Source: an uncultured Bacteroidales bacterium (GTDB lineage Bacteria; Bacteroidota; Bacteroidia; Bacteroidales; Bacteroidaceae). From it: a stretch of DNA of 33,729 nt. The stretch spans positions 1 through 33,729 of the forward strand of contig CADCHQ010000024.1 in assembly GCA_902801325.1 (NCBI GenBank), read 5' to 3'. The stretch's first letter is position 1. Each line of letters opens with the position of its first letter. Made by a program: the position numbers and the translations under genes. Shown in pieces: positions 15,853-24,501 of this stretch. The notes below the pieces were generated by a model that saw only the letters and a list, made by a program, of their open reading frames with translations, made no database searches and was not told where the DNA came from.

Positions 15853-16712
15853 TACCTGCCACTCGCATCAAAGAGTTTGCGCTTCTCCTCTTCTGTCAAA
15901 CTACCATAGCCACGTTTCCTGACCTTCTCCAATATGCGATCTATTTCTCTCTGATAGGCCTGCTGACGTGCATTATAGTCCATTTCATCGGAGAATTTAC
16001 TATTTTTCTGGTAATGAAACTTCGGTTGTTTTGACGTGCCAATCTTATCCCACCAACCCTGCATTTTCTTCTTCAAGCCACCGGGATGACGCCAATGCAA
16101 CAAGAGCAGAAGACCAAAAAGCATTCCACCCAGATGGGCCATGTGAGCCACACCATCGTTACTGCGCATCATAGCTGACATCAGTTCGATGACAGCATAT
16201 CCGGCAACAAAGTATTTGGCTTTAATGGGAAGAGGAATTGGGATGATAAAAAGTTTTTCTTCCGGGAAGGTCATTCCGAACGCCAAAAGGATTCCATAAA
16301 CAGCTCCCGAAGCGCCCACAGTGTTCCACATGTTCAGTGCATCGGCCAACTGGTCAGGATCAACTGTAGGCAAGTCAGGCACGATGGTCAAGTAATGGAT
16401 ATACTGAACCAATTCCTGCATAAGTCCGGCACCTATACCGCACACTAGGTAGTAGGTAAGGAAACGCTTCTGGCCCATGACTTGTTCAATAATACGACCG
16501 AACATCCACAAAGCAAACATGTTGAAGAAAAGATGCTCGAGACTGCCGTGCATAAACAGATAGGTGAAGAACTGATGCAAGCGGAAATCAGATGCCATAA
16601 AGAAATGAAGCCCAAGTAAGGCATTCAGGTCTATGCCGTAGCGAAGTAGTACATAACTTGCTGCGAACATAAGTATATTGACTATAAGCAGGTTTTTAGT
16701 TATTGGTGGCAT
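15852..16712 (-). CDS. Rhomboid-family intramembrane serine protease
   Basis: I start at 16712 (MPPITKNLLIVNILMF) because the -7 element at 16733-16740 lies between this ATG and an in-frame upstream ATG at 16796. The 286-aa product has about six membrane segments. The catalytic Ser is 135 in GASGAVYG and the partner His is 193 in VAHMAHLGG; the conserved HGSLEHLFFNMFALW block is at about 55-69. Rhomboids cut transmembrane proteins within the bilayer; the substrate here is unknown. A cytoplasmic, charged C-terminal tail (~60 residues) follows the last helix. It is first in a two-gene operon with the EEP protein. Confidence 0.93.
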   Translation of the reverse strand: MPPITKNLLIVNILMFAASYVLLRYGIDLNALLGLHFFMASDFRLHQFFTYLFMHGSLEHLFFNMFALWMFGRIIEQVMGQKRFLTYYLVCGIGAGLMQELVQYIHYLTIVPDLPTVDPDQLADALNMWNTVGASGAVYGILLAFGMTFPEEKLFIIPIPLPIKAKYFVAGYAVIELMSAMMRSNDGVAHMAHLGGMLFGLLLLLHWRHPGGLKKKMQGWWDKIGTSKQPKFHYQKNSKFSDEMDYNARQQAYQREIDRILEKVRKRGYGSLTEEEKRKLFDASGR

Positions 16713-16732
16713 AATCAGTGCGTTTAGTGGCG

Positions 16733-16740
16733 CAAAAGTA
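16733..16740 (-). promoter_or_regulatory. -7 element of the rhomboid-EEP operon
   Basis: The minus strand reads TACTTTTG. No clear -33 element. It sits 20 bp before the ATG at 16712 and rules out the upstream start. Confidence 0.55.
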
Positions 16741-16822
16741 CGCAAAATCCCTCTAAAAATAGCATAAAAGTGGGTGAATGATAAGAATTTTAACAAAAAA
16801 CATGATTTTTTAGCGAATTTTC

Positions 16823-16853
16823 TTTGTTGGTATTTTAACTTTCCCTAAATTTG
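16823..16853 (+). promoter_or_regulatory. Promoter of the HU gene
   Basis: TTTG (16823-16826), 19 bp, TAAATTTG (16846-16853): a full match to the Bacteroidetes primary promoter, as expected for an abundant protein. The 5' UTR of ~45 nt is A/T-rich. Confidence 0.8.
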
Positions 16854-16906
16854 CCCTAACGAGAAATGAAAAAGACACTTTTTTATTAACTTATTAATTT
16901 ACAACT

Positions 16907-17176
16907 ATGAACAAAACCGAATTGATCGCAAAGGTTGCTGAAATTGCTGGCCTGAGCAAAGTTGACGCAAAGAAGGCTGTTGACGCAGCTGTAGAAGCCG
17001 TTAAGGGTGCCCTGAAGAAGGGTGAGAAGGTTCAGGTTCCCGGTATCCTGACTCTGAGCGTTGAGAAGCGTGCTGCCCGCAAGGGTATCAACCCTGCTAC
17101 CAAGGCTGTTATCACCATTCCCGCAAAGAAGGTGGTTAAGGCAAAGGTTGGTTCTGAGCTCGCTGCTGCTGTTTAA
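16907..17176 (+). CDS. HU-family DNA-binding protein
   Basis: An 89-aa basic protein with the complete HU fold: MNKTELIAKVAEIAGLSKVDAKKA forms the helical dimer part, then VPGILTLSVEKRAARKGINPAT gives the beta arms with the conserved Pro, and the KVVKAKVGSEL end closes the body. HU bends and compacts DNA with little sequence preference. Where many HU proteins have GFG in the first beta turn, this one reads PGILTL, a common Bacteroidetes variant. Strong promoter, monocistronic, strong terminator. Confidence 0.95.
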   Translation: MNKTELIAKVAEIAGLSKVDAKKAVDAAVEAVKGALKKGEKVQVPGILTLSVEKRAARKGINPATKAVITIPAKKVVKAKVGSELAAAV

Positions 17177-17205
17177 GTAATTTTGCGACAGAACAAACAA
17201 GCACA

Positions 17206-17235
17206 AGAGGGAGCTACGAATGCGTAGTTCCCTCT
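17206..17235 (+). terminator. Intrinsic terminator of the HU gene
   Basis: AGAGGGAGCTACG (17206-17218) pairs with CGTAGTTCCCTCT (17223-17235) including one G-U pair, with an AATG loop, followed by TTCTTAT. Confidence 0.85.
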
Positions 17236-17346
17236 TTCTTATCGCTCGTCATCTGCGCAGCAATGATGCTTGCGCTGCAAAGCGAAGCAAGTAATCGGAC
17301 GGCAAAGCCTACGCTTGCGTAACGAAAAGGAGCAAGAACTCTCAAC

Positions 17347-17468
17347 ATAACTCCTTGTCTAAAGGAAATTAACTTCCAGTTCGAAGAACGATAACTCCCC
17401 AATAACTCCTTGCCGAAAGGCAATAACTCCCAATATAACTTCCTTTAACTTCCTATATACATAACTCC
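17347..17468. repeat. Degenerate WTAACTYCC repeat block
   Basis: Eight copies of ATAACTCC, ATAACTTCC or TTAACTTCC start at 17347, 17369, 17391, 17402, 17423, 17435, 17445 and 17461. Spacing is irregular (10-22 bp). The block fills the DNA just before the ABC transporter start codon, where the leader would normally lie. The DNA between it and the HU terminator (17236-17346) shows no gene. Confidence 0.7.
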
Positions 17469-17474
17469 CCGCCC

Positions 17475-19268
17475 ATGAAAATGAACATTTGGGATTTGCT
17501 CCGCAACTTGATCCCCTACGTCCGTCCCTATCGCTGGTTGGTGATAATCACCATAGTGCTCACCTTTGCCAGTAGCTTGATGGCGCAGGTCAACGCAGTA
17601 GTTCTCGACCGTGCTGTTGACGCTATCAATGCACTCATACAGGCTTCTTCTTTCACATGGGCGCAGGCCGCTCGCATACTCATTGCCATCAGTGCCATTT
17701 TGTTGGGCAAGGAATTGCTGTCTGCCATCGTCACCTTCTTCCAACGATACTTTGGCGAGAAAATGCACATTTTGGTCAGTCGCGACCTTTCTTTGGATGT
17801 CGTCAACCGCATCCTATCATTTCGTATGGCTTTCTTCAATACGGGCGATAACGAGACTGGACGCTTGCAATCACGTATCGACCGAGGAGTGATGAGTCTC
17901 AGCAACACGGTCAACAACTTCTTTATTGAAATCCTTCCGCTCTTCACGAGTGCCATAATGGCGTTGGTGCTAATGTTTGCCGCAAACTTCTATGTGGGGC
18001 TGGTTGCCCTTTGCATTGTACCTCTCTATTTTTATGTCACATACGTGCAGGCAAAGTACATGAAAGGCGGAAGAAGGATGGTGTTCGAAAACCACCAGCG
18101 CGTGTCACAGGGCATCCTGAACATTCTTGAAAGCATGTCGGTTATCAAATCGTTTAATCGCGAGGACATTGAAGCCCTGAAACAGAAACAGGTTCAGCAA
18201 GACATGACCGACCAGCAGATGAACATTCGTCGTCAACGCTATCTATTCAATGGTCTCAAGACCTTCCTCGAACAGATAGGAACCGTACTCATCATAATCC
18301 TCACTGCCTATCTCGTACTCACCGACTACCCAGGCATGACCATTGGTAAGATCATGTACCACGTTATGCTTTTCAGCAATGTGAGTGCTCCCATCCGCCA
18401 ACTTCATCGCATTTATGACGACATGAACGATGCACTCATCTACGCCGAAGGCTTCTTTGGCATTCTTCGAGCCGACCACGAAGTGGAAGAGACGGGTACA
18501 TACCACCCTGATACGGTAAACGGAGAACTGGAGATGCAACACGTCGACTTTACTTATCCCAATGGCACAAAGGCTTTGCACGATGTTTCACTTCGGATAC
18601 AACCCGGAAAGATTACCGCTCTTGTAGGACTAAGCGGAGCTGGAAAGAGTACCATTGTAAACCTGCTCGACAAATTCTATACGCCTCAGACAGGAAGCAT
18701 TACACTCGACGGTAAGGAGCTCTCGGAGTGGGATACCCAATGGTTGCGTGAGCACATCGGTTTAGTATTGCAGAAAAATCACATTTTTAGCGGTTCCATC
18801 GAAGAAAATATCCGTTACGGCAATCCTCAAGCCACGCATGAGGATGTGATTCAAGCAGCAAAGCAGGCTTATATTTACGATCAGATTATGCAGTTGCCCA
18901 ACGGTTTTGAGTCACAAGCCCTGCAACTCTCTGGCGGACAACAGCAACGCATTGCCATTGCACGCATGTTCATCAAGAATCCACCCATCATCTTCCTCGA
19001 CGAGCCCACTGCTTCGCTCGACGCCATTGCCACCGAACAGATAAAGAACAGTATCGATGCCATCAAGCAAGGGCGCACAGTCATCATCATCTCACACAAC
19101 ATCGGGCAGATTATCGATGCCGACCAAATATATGTACTTGAAAACGGTCGCGTGGTACAGAACGGAACGCCTGACGAAGTGTACAAGCAAGGTGGTGTCT
19201 ACAAGGACATCTTCGACGCTTCTGCTCGTAGCATGAATGCCGACAAGATTGCAGCCACGCTCAGCTAA
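17475..19268 (+). CDS. ABC exporter, fused permease and ATPase
   Basis: A 597-aa type IV (B-family) ABC exporter half-transporter that should work as a homodimer in the inner membrane. Residues ~15-320 hold the six-helix membrane domain. The ATPase half has Walker A GLSGAGKST at ~385-393, the Q-loop region LVLQKNHIF, signature LSGGQQQRIAIAR at ~485, Walker B IIFLDEPTASLD at ~504-515 and the switch His in IIISHNI. The substrate cannot be told from sequence; lipids, peptides and drugs are all possible. It stands alone between HU and a regulator gene, and no recognisable promoter is seen in the repeat-filled upstream DNA. Confidence 0.92.
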   Translation: MKMNIWDLLRNLIPYVRPYRWLVIITIVLTFASSLMAQVNAVVLDRAVDAINALIQASSFTWAQAARILIAISAILLGKELLSAIVTFFQRYFGEKMHILVSRDLSLDVVNRILSFRMAFFNTGDNETGRLQSRIDRGVMSLSNTVNNFFIEILPLFTSAIMALVLMFAANFYVGLVALCIVPLYFYVTYVQAKYMKGGRRMVFENHQRVSQGILNILESMSVIKSFNREDIEALKQKQVQQDMTDQQMNIRRQRYLFNGLKTFLEQIGTVLIIILTAYLVLTDYPGMTIGKIMYHVMLFSNVSAPIRQLHRIYDDMNDALIYAEGFFGILRADHEVEETGTYHPDTVNGELEMQHVDFTYPNGTKALHDVSLRIQPGKITALVGLSGAGKSTIVNLLDKFYTPQTGSITLDGKELSEWDTQWLREHIGLVLQKNHIFSGSIEENIRYGNPQATHEDVIQAAKQAYIYDQIMQLPNGFESQALQLSGGQQQRIAIARMFIKNPPIIFLDEPTASLDAIATEQIKNSIDAIKQGRTVIIISHNIGQIIDADQIYVLENGRVVQNGTPDEVYKQGGVYKDIFDASARSMNADKIAATLS

Positions 19269-19304
19269 GCGGCCATGCCATTCGGAACAAATTCCAACAG
19301 ACGC

Positions 19305-19335
19305 TTGCGGAAAACAGAATAATCCCTTACCTTTG
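19305..19335 (+). promoter_or_regulatory. Promoter of the TPR-AraC regulator gene
   Basis: TTG at 19305-19307, 20 bp, then TACCTTTG at 19328-19335. Transcription would begin about 15 nt before the ATG at 19358. Confidence 0.65.
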
Positions 19336-19357
19336 CAACAAGACGAATAGATTGAAA

Positions 19358-20989
19358 ATGAGAGAATACAAATTAAAGATGGCCCTCAGCGCGTTGTTCA
19401 TCGCCATCACATTATGGGCCAATGCAAGCGATGTGGAGTCGCAACTCAAAATGTTCGAGGCGGCAAACGGCCGGACACAGGTGGCAATGGCCAATCAAGT
19501 AATGGACAAGTTCCATGAGGCAGAAATCACCGATAGAACCACGCATTTTGGCACCGACACCCCACTGGACACCATGCGCATGCAGGTGTGGTACTGGGCA
19601 GCCGAATACTTCTATGCCGAGCAGGAATACCAGCAGAGTGTAAACTACGCCGAGAGAGCACTGCCCCTCACGCATGGCACCGACTGGGAAGCCGACTGCC
19701 TGAGCATCCTCTCTCTGGCCCACTTCCGCCTGTCCGAATACGATCAGGCAGCCCACTATGCCAAACTGTGCTACAAACTGGACGAGCAGACGGGCGACCC
19801 CGACATCATGTCATCGTCGCTCAACACCCTGGCCGGCATCTACGTCGGTGCCAACCGACCCAAGGAAGCCGAACAATACATCCTCCGTGCCATCGAACTG
19901 GCCCAGAAGGTTGACAACCCCGCCCGCATGGCCGTCTTGCAAGGTATGGCATCCGAGGTCTATCACCAGATGGGCGATGACAAACAAGCTCTGACACATG
20001 CTCATATAGCCTGCGAAATAGAAGAAAGCCGTGGCGACAGCTACAAGCTGGCAGTCCGTCGCACGCAGCTGGCGTCCGTACTCATCGGCCTACACCAATA
20101 TGCCGAGGCCGAACAAGTGCTTGGCGAAGCCATTCCCGTATTCCGGCAGGTAGGCGACCGTCATTCCTTAGGCATTGCGCTCAACAAACTGGGCATGTCA
20201 CTTCTTTGTCAGGAGCGACAGACAGAAGCCATCCCTCACTACCGCGAAGCAGAATCCATCTTTGCAGGAATGGGAGACTTAGGGAATGAGATGCACGCTC
20301 AACGCGGACTCTATGAGTCCTATTGGACACTCAACCCCGACAGTGCCAAGGTGGCTCTCGACCGATTCGACCTTCTGAAGGATTCGCTCTACTCCAATGC
20401 TACAGCCGAAAGCCTGGCTCGCTACAATGCAGAATTTGGTTCCGACTGGCTTCACAAAGAGAACGAGCAGTTGCGCTTACGCACACGAAAGTATGTTTTA
20501 ATAGGTATGCTCCTGACCCTGCTTCTTGTTGGCACCACCTGGTGGTGGATGCATAGGCGCATGCACCTGCGCGAGTCAGCCTTGCAGGCCATAATCAGAA
20601 ATTTGCAAAGCGAAGGAGCCAAGGAGAGCCTGGTGAAGGAAGGCCCTGACGGAGAGTTACCCGAGAGCGGCCACGACTTCCTAAGTCGCCTGGTGTCCCT
20701 CGTCCGTCGCAACATGATGCAACCGGAATATTCCGTCGAGTCGTTGGCCTCATCAATGTGTATCACTCGCGGACAGCTAAATCGCCGTGTGAAGGCTTTG
20801 ACGGGCATCACCACCCAACAGTATGTAATGCGCATTCGCATGGAACAGGCCCGTCTGCTGCTTTCCTCCCGTCCCGACAAACCCGTTTCAGAGATTGCCT
20901 ACGAATGTGGCTTCTCCGACCCCACCTCTTTCTCGCGAGCCTTTCGCCACACATTCGGGATTTCTCCCTCCCAGTTTCGCCACAAATAG
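19358..20989 (+). CDS. Membrane-spanning TPR regulator with AraC-type DNA-binding domain
   Basis: I start at the ATG 19358 (MREYKLKMALSALFIAITLW...), which gives a signal peptide ending near NAS; an in-frame TTG 6 nt upstream is less likely. The 543-aa product has a periplasmic part (~25-370) of tandem TPR helices (AEQYILRAIELAQKV, AEAEQVLGEAIPVFRQVGD and others), one membrane helix at ~377-396 (VLIGMLLTLLLVGTTWWW) and a cytoplasmic AraC HTH pair (~450-543) with RGQLNRRVKALTG and IAYECGFSDPTSFSRAFRHTFGISP as hallmarks. It looks like a one-component transmembrane sensor, similar in plan to hybrid two-component systems but without kinase or receiver domains. The likely nearest target is the LRR gene just downstream, which has its own promoter. 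Confidence 0.9.
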   Translation: MREYKLKMALSALFIAITLWANASDVESQLKMFEAANGRTQVAMANQVMDKFHEAEITDRTTHFGTDTPLDTMRMQVWYWAAEYFYAEQEYQQSVNYAERALPLTHGTDWEADCLSILSLAHFRLSEYDQAAHYAKLCYKLDEQTGDPDIMSSSLNTLAGIYVGANRPKEAEQYILRAIELAQKVDNPARMAVLQGMASEVYHQMGDDKQALTHAHIACEIEESRGDSYKLAVRRTQLASVLIGLHQYAEAEQVLGEAIPVFRQVGDRHSLGIALNKLGMSLLCQERQTEAIPHYREAESIFAGMGDLGNEMHAQRGLYESYWTLNPDSAKVALDRFDLLKDSLYSNATAESLARYNAEFGSDWLHKENEQLRLRTRKYVLIGMLLTLLLVGTTWWWMHRRMHLRESALQAIIRNLQSEGAKESLVKEGPDGELPESGHDFLSRLVSLVRRNMMQPEYSVESLASSMCITRGQLNRRVKALTGITTQQYVMRIRMEQARLLLSSRPDKPVSEIAYECGFSDPTSFSRAFRHTFGISPSQFRHK

Positions 20990-21019
20990 TCGAATTTTAG
21001 GGGTTTGCATCATTCAGTC

Positions 21020-21048
21020 AAGGCCATGCACGATTTTGCATGGTCCTT
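21020..21048 (+). terminator. Probable terminator after the TPR-AraC gene
   Basis: AAGG plus CCATGCA (21020-21030) pairs with TGCATGG plus CCTT (21037-21048) with one bulged T; a weak T-rich stretch (ATTCCATCTTTT) follows. It could also act as an operator palindrome, being close to the next promoter. Confidence 0.45.
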
Positions 21049-21064
21049 ATTCCATCTTTTGTCT

Positions 21065-21072
21065 TAACTTTG
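21065..21072 (+). promoter_or_regulatory. -7 element of the LRR/dockerin gene
   Basis: TAACTTTG matches TAnnTTTG. There is no TTTG at the normal -33 distance, which would fit a promoter needing an activator such as the adjacent AraC-type regulator. Confidence 0.5.
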
Positions 21073-21119
21073 CAGTCGGGGATGCATTGGTGAGATCTTA
21101 AATCCCTAACTTGCAAGCT

Positions 21120-24100
21120 ATGAACCTAAATAATGATACTGCTATGATGAAGAAACTGACACTTATACTGCTCGCTCTCGTGGCACTGACTTCGCCCGCA
21201 CGGGCTATCTTGTATGAAGTCAAAGGCCCCGTCGATGCCTTGAACTATGGTGGCACCTACACGCTCAACGGCGTGGAGTATAAAATCTATGCCGATTGCT
21301 ATGTCGTCGACCTGAATAATGGCTATCCGGCATCCATCAGTGTCATGAAATTCGTAGCCTTTGTGAAATCCCTCTCTGGCGTCACCACCGAGGAGTGCGT
21401 CATCCCCGCATCGTTCGAACATAAGAACATCGCATTCACCGTTGGCCGGATTGACATCAATGGTATATGTGATTACAAGTATGTCTGGACCACCGACCCC
21501 AATTTCGTAGAACCTGATGCGGGCGGCAAACCTGCACGCCAAGTGTCTCCCACCGTCGAGGTATGGGGGTTCTCCAGCCAGTTTGGAAGCAGTTATGGCT
21601 ACGAGACCAATTCCAACATCAAGACCCTCCGCTTCGAGGGCGACATACGCAAAGGGGCATACGCTGTCTACACCTATGACAACGAAAGAACCGTCGCGTA
21701 CATACAGGAATCCCCATCAACAAGGTATGATTACTTCTACAAGAAAATGTCGCTCGTCGAGGCCCAATACGATTTCACCGAAATTTACAAGCCCGACCTG
21801 CCCAACCTAGAGAAGCTCTACATCCGGACCCTTCCGGGCTACGAAGCACCCAGCTTCAGCAAGTTCACCAAACTGACGGATGTCTATTTCACATCCGCCA
21901 CAGCCTACCCCGACACCACCAAAGTCTATGGCGTAGGCAACGCCACCGCACACCTCACCAACACGGCCTTTGCTGCCTACCTGCCCGGCAATCCCAATAG
22001 CTACTTTTTCAACTTCAAGAAAGTACTGCCCGAGTCGTTCAACATAAACCTTACCGTGGAAAACGGAGCCTTGGCGAGAATTTCGGGTCAGGACTACAAG
22101 GCAGGGGAATACAACCTAACCATGGACGTTGTGGACAACTCGCCCTCGTTCCTGACGTTCGATGCCATCGGTGCACGCAGTTGGGTGAACGGAAAGGAGG
22201 TGACTGCCGACATGGAATATGCAGGCACACCCTTCGGCGACATGGAGGGCTACGAATATACCTTCCCCGTCGTGTACCCCACCATGTATGTGCGCTGCAC
22301 GGCAGACGAGAAGATTATCCAGTTTGCCGACCCGGTTGTGGAAGCCCTCTGCGTAGCCGAGTGGGACATGAACGCAGACGGCAAGCTATCGACGTGGGAG
22401 GCCAGCAACCTCACCTCCCTTGGCGAGGTGTTCAAGGGCAACACGGAGATACAAAGCTTCGACGAACTGCAATATTTCACCAGCCTGACATCTGTCGGCA
22501 ACAATGCCTTCGACGGCTGCACGGGGCTTAAGCACGTCACTCTATCCGATAACATAAAGACCCTCGGGCAGTACGCATTTCGAAGCTGTGCCCTAACGGA
22601 GATAGACCTGCCCGACGGGCTTACGTCATTCGCCTCGTACACATTTGCAGGATGCAAGAATCTGGAGACTATCGACATCCCCTCCGGAGTGACGATACTT
22701 CCCATGCAGTGTTTCGTCGAGTGCACGGGCCTCAAGCATATCTATATCCCAAAGACTTGTGTCAGGCTGAGCCAATTCCCCCTTGGGGGCTGCACGGGGC
22801 TATCCTCCATTGTGGTAGAGGAAGGCAACCCCATGTTGAGTTCGCCCAAAGGCTGTAATGCTCTCGTACTTAATGATACGCTACTTATGGTTGGATGCAA
22901 GAACTCCTCTATCCCCGAGGGCATCAAGGCCATTTACAACTATGCTTTCTTTGACATGGCCGAACTTACCAGCATCGAATTACCCTCTACACTGACGGCC
23001 ATATCCCAACGCGCTTTCCAGAACTGCACGGGCCTTACCTCCGTGGTGTCACACATTCGGGAGCCTTTTACCTTTGGCACCGGTGCCTTCGGCAACATCT
23101 CCCCCTCCTGCGTCCTCACCGTTCCCGCTGGCACGCGCCAGGCCTACATCGATAAGGGCTGGACTGAGGCCGTCTTCAAAGGTGGCATTGTGGAGGAGAC
23201 AGATATGGCAGACATCATCCAGTTTACCGACTCCGTGGCCGAGGCCATCTGCCTGACCCATTGGGACGCAAACCACGATGGTTACCTGACTCGTGCAGAA
23301 GCGGCCCTTGTCACCACATTGTGTGACAGCACAGGTACTTCTTACTTCCATCTCAACAAACAACTGAAAGCCTTCCCCGAGTTGCAGTATTTCACTGGGC
23401 TAACGGCAATTGAGAAAAGTGCTTTTTCCGGTAGCAATAGCCTGACCGACATCGTCATTCCACCCACAGTGACTCGCATAGCTAGCAATGCATTCCTCAA
23501 TTGCGATTTGCGTTCCATTGTGTTGCCCCAAGACCTTGTCACGATAGAAAATTACGGATTCTATGGCAACAAGAACCTTACCGAAGTCATTCTGCCAGAG
23601 GGATTGGACACACTGATGTCTCTCGTTTTCTCCGACACTGGCCTCAAGCACATTTATCTGCCTGCCTCCCTCCGCTCGTTCTATGCCGACGCCCTTACGA
23701 ACACCCCCAACCTTATCAGCATCACCGTGGACCCAGGCAACGAGAAATATGACTCGCGCGAAAACAGCCAGTGTGTGCTTAGGAAATCCGATGGCTACCT
23801 CGTCGCAGGTTGCAAGAACTCCGTCATCCCACGCAGCACAAAGTACATCGTAAATTCTGCCTTCCGAGGAAGGGGATTGACTTCGGTGGAGATTCCCGAC
23901 AGCGTCACCGGCATAGGGAGTTGGGCTTTCCTCTCGAACCCAGACTTGGAGCGTATGGTCATGCGAAGTAAAACTCCATTTGCGTTTCCACCAACGATGT
24001 TTGGTCCTAACGAGTCTGGTTATCCCACCAACTGCACCCTCCATGTTCCCCATGGCACGCGCCAAGCCTACATCGACAAGGGCTGGACGGAGACCATCTT

Positions 24101-24215
24101 CAAAGGCGGCATCGTGGAGTTGGAGGATGAAACCAACTACGACGTGAACGGCGACGGGCAGGTTTCCATTGCCGACGTGACAAAGTTGGTGAACAAGATA
24201 CTGGGAAAGGAATAG
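21120..24215 (+). CDS. Large BspA-like LRR_5 surface protein with EF-hand-like and dockerin-like modules
   Basis: I use the ATG at 21120; starts at 21144/21147 (MMKKLTLILLALVALTSPARA) would give a more classical signal peptide and are possible. The 1031-aa product is exported. Residues ~30-400 are a unique N-terminal region. Two homologous modules follow, starting near 415 and 715: each opens with an EF-hand-like loop (WDMNADGKLSTWEA; WDANHDGYLTRAEA), continues with LRR_5 repeats (AFDGCTGLKHVTL type) and ends with GTRQAYIDKGWTE. The last ~25 residues (DVNGDGQVSIADVTKLVNKI) are a single dockerin-like calcium-binding repeat. BspA-type proteins bind host or polymer surfaces; the end repeat is also seen in Bacteroidetes secreted proteins without cellulosomes. 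Monocistronic. Confidence 0.88.
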   Translation: MNLNNDTAMMKKLTLILLALVALTSPARAILYEVKGPVDALNYGGTYTLNGVEYKIYADCYVVDLNNGYPASISVMKFVAFVKSLSGVTTEECVIPASFEHKNIAFTVGRIDINGICDYKYVWTTDPNFVEPDAGGKPARQVSPTVEVWGFSSQFGSSYGYETNSNIKTLRFEGDIRKGAYAVYTYDNERTVAYIQESPSTRYDYFYKKMSLVEAQYDFTEIYKPDLPNLEKLYIRTLPGYEAPSFSKFTKLTDVYFTSATAYPDTTKVYGVGNATAHLTNTAFAAYLPGNPNSYFFNFKKVLPESFNINLTVENGALARISGQDYKAGEYNLTMDVVDNSPSFLTFDAIGARSWVNGKEVTADMEYAGTPFGDMEGYEYTFPVVYPTMYVRCTADEKIIQFADPVVEALCVAEWDMNADGKLSTWEASNLTSLGEVFKGNTEIQSFDELQYFTSLTSVGNNAFDGCTGLKHVTLSDNIKTLGQYAFRSCALTEIDLPDGLTSFASYTFAGCKNLETIDIPSGVTILPMQCFVECTGLKHIYIPKTCVRLSQFPLGGCTGLSSIVVEEGNPMLSSPKGCNALVLNDTLLMVGCKNSSIPEGIKAIYNYAFFDMAELTSIELPSTLTAISQRAFQNCTGLTSVVSHIREPFTFGTGAFGNISPSCVLTVPAGTRQAYIDKGWTEAVFKGGIVEETDMADIIQFTDSVAEAICLTHWDANHDGYLTRAEAALVTTLCDSTGTSYFHLNKQLKAFPELQYFTGLTAIEKSAFSGSNSLTDIVIPPTVTRIASNAFLNCDLRSIVLPQDLVTIENYGFYGNKNLTEVILPEGLDTLMSLVFSDTGLKHIYLPASLRSFYADALTNTPNLISITVDPGNEKYDSRENSQCVLRKSDGYLVAGCKNSVIPRSTKYIVNSAFRGRGLTSVEIPDSVTGIGSWAFLSNPDLERMVMRSKTPFAFPPTMFGPNESGYPTNCTLHVPHGTRQAYIDKGWTETIFKGGIVELEDETNYDVNGDGQVSIADVTKLVNKILGKE

Positions 24216-24276
24216 GACGCTTGTCAGATATTTTTCTTTCTGCCCCACGAGGCAGAAATGGTTCTTTGGACAAAGT

Positions 24277-24334
24277 AACTTAGTTTATGCTACAACCTAA
24301 CTTATATGTATGGGTTACGGACATAAACTAAGTT
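24277..24334. repeat. Perfect 13-bp inverted repeat with nested arms upstream of argS
   Basis: AACTTAGTTTATG (24277-24289) and CATAAACTAAGTT (24322-24334) are perfect inverted copies; inside them AACC and GGTT can pair again. The loop is too long and no U-tract follows, so it is not a plain terminator. A separate 8-bp hairpin TTTCTGCC/GGCAGAAA lies at 24237-24258. The rest of this 286-bp gap holds only the argS promoter. Confidence 0.7.
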
Positions 24335-24415
24335 CCTTTATGGGCCAAACCCAATCCTGTCGGCAAAGCCCTGGGTAGTGGGTCGCTGTAAATGAAAGGA
24401 TTTTTCGAGGACAAT

Positions 24416-24447
24416 TTTGTTGTTCGCTCGTTTTTTCGTACCTTTGC
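24416..24447 (+). promoter_or_regulatory. Promoter of argS
   Basis: TTTG (24416-24419), 20 bp, TACCTTTG (24440-24447). The leader is about 48 nt. Confidence 0.7.
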
Positions 24448-24501
24448 GGGCATCGTAGTGTAAAACCGCATAAAAGATTTGACTTTTTTCTTACATAAGG
24501 T

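Noticed and set aside
15852..16796. Longer rhomboid start at 16796
   Set aside because: The -7 element at 16733-16740 lies inside the extra 5' part, and the added residues are not part of the rhomboid fold.
23400..24248. 282-codon open frame on minus, antisense to the large LRR gene
   Set aside because: Shadow of LRR repeats; the plus strand has signal peptide, repeats and a dockerin-like end.
24237..24258. Terminator of the large LRR gene
   Set aside because: The 8-bp hairpin TTTCTGCC/GGCAGAAA has no U-tract after it on either strand, so I do not call it a terminator.
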